DNA from: CAVTTH01 sp963737545
GTDB lineage: Bacteria; Verrucomicrobiota; Verrucomicrobiia; Chthoniobacterales; UBA10450
Length of the DNA: 64,000 nucleotides
NCBI GenBank assembly: GCA_963737545.1
Contig: CAVTTH010000003.1
Location: forward strand, 868,001 to 932,000
Direction of reading: 5' to 3'
Within the stretch, counting starts at the first letter, position 1. Each line of letters begins with the position of its first letter. The notes under the pieces were generated by a model. The model was not told the DNA's origin. It did no database searches and worked only from the letters and a program-made list of their open reading frames with translations. Shown here in pieces: positions 63,741 to 64,000 of the stretch. A program made the position numbers and the translations under genes.

Positions 63741-64000
63741 ATCGCAGTGTTATTTCGTTAAACTCTCCGCTCGATGTGTCGATGCGAGCGGTTCTGATCA
63801 AATGTTTCACATCCTGAAGATCAATGCCACTCTCGAGCCGCGCCGGATTTCGAAGGGCGTGCAGTTTCATGGCGATGAGATGCAGCGGGCTCGGGATGGC
63901 CAGTTTCAGATCATTCCCAAGATCGTGGAGGTGACTATCGGCGCGTATCTTTTGGAAGGTCTCTGTGTCCGCCAGCATCAAGTCAACCGGTAAGGCCCCC
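63682..64000 (-). CDS. Nucleotidyltransferase (AbiEii-like), partial at right edge
   Basis: Open to the window's right end; the visible C-terminal about 105 residues read VDLMLADTETF, LKLAIPSPLHLIAMKLHALR, SGIDLQDVKHLIRTARID and the end RDRLFRELGEQPR. This is the helix-rich end of AbiEii/DUF6036-type nucleotidyltransferases (pattern: VDLL.AD...L..PIPS..HLI.LKLHAL, then D..D...L). Such proteins act as toxins in type IV toxin-antitoxin or abortive infection pairs, or as housekeeping tRNA/protein modifiers. The catalytic half lies outside, so a complete call is not possible. Confidence 0.6.
   Translation of the reverse strand, partial: GALPVDLMLADTETFQKIRADSHLHDLGNDLKLAIPSPLHLIAMKLHALRNPARLESGIDLQDVKHLIRTARIDTSSGEFNEITLRYATPAIRDRLFRELGEQPR

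Noticed and set aside
1..64000. tRNA, rRNA, insertion sequences or prophage genes
   Set aside because: No cloverleaf tRNA pattern with CCA/anticodon arm, no rRNA sequence, and no transposase, integrase or phage structural protein was recognised. A weak tRNA could be missed by eye.

Overview
The window reads as a chromosomal segment of a Gram-negative soil bacterium, most likely from the Verrucomicrobiota (Spartobacteria/Chthoniobacterales, Udaeobacter-like). This is inferred from the exosortase, TonB receptor and porins, the high-GC genes with long antisense shadow frames, and the many dispersed palindromes between genes (GGGGAGCGCACGCGGCTCGCGTG and GACGGCTTAAAGCCGTC types). No rRNA, tRNA, insertion sequence, phage gene, CRISPR array or obvious DNA-binding regulator was seen.

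Layout. 0-9 kb is mostly housekeeping: partial pdxH, a TPR protein beside an exosortase-EpsI fusion, a cysteine desulfurase, a LAB_N protein, hisC-mnmE and pyrD. 9-19 kb is a metal (probably zinc) cluster: ABC permease, solute-binding protein, porin, CDF exporter and ZnuD-like TonB receptor, with a polysaccharide deacetylase and a Tat-exported hemerythrin between them. No ABC ATPase is present. 19-24 kb has a GH75-like anchored protein, an MnmC/MnmD-like methyltransferase, an MBL hydrolase, a BASS transporter and a sulfotransferase. 24.6-30.2 kb is a leftward operon (modular Tyr/Gly-rich exported protein, DUF4239, K+ channel, lipase lipoprotein). 30-41 kb holds an antiporter, repeat-rich secreted proteins, sthA, a STAS/SEC14-like protein and a PLD-family lipoprotein. 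41-47 kb has a repeat-containing AsmA-like gene broken by two compensating indels, an outer-membrane protein, a membrane protein with a homopolymer frameshift and a second BASS transporter.

47-54 kb is the most coherent module: eight tightly packed leftward genes encoding an unknown small protein, PPK2, a SulP anion transporter with STAS, a CHAD (polyphosphate-binding) protein, a two-TM ion channel, a Ca2+/H+ exchanger, a VIT/CCC1-like protein and an outer-membrane protein. This links polyphosphate chemistry to ion transport and recalls the acidocalcisome/vacuole toolkit.

54-64 kb is an accessory, decaying or poorly resolved region. It has cloverleaf palindromes and a 90-bp x 3 tandem array, a frameshifted propeller-like gene, an FN3 protein, a 21-bp minisatellite encoding heptads, gene fragments, a complete but multiply frameshifted type III restriction-modification operon (unknown gene - mod - res), a polypurine tract, and a toxin-antitoxin-like end with a HigA-like short protein and an AbiEii-like nucleotidyltransferase running off the edge. 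Frameshifts cluster at 9-16, 41-46 and 55-63 kb. Whether they are real decay or assembly indels cannot be decided from the sequence alone.
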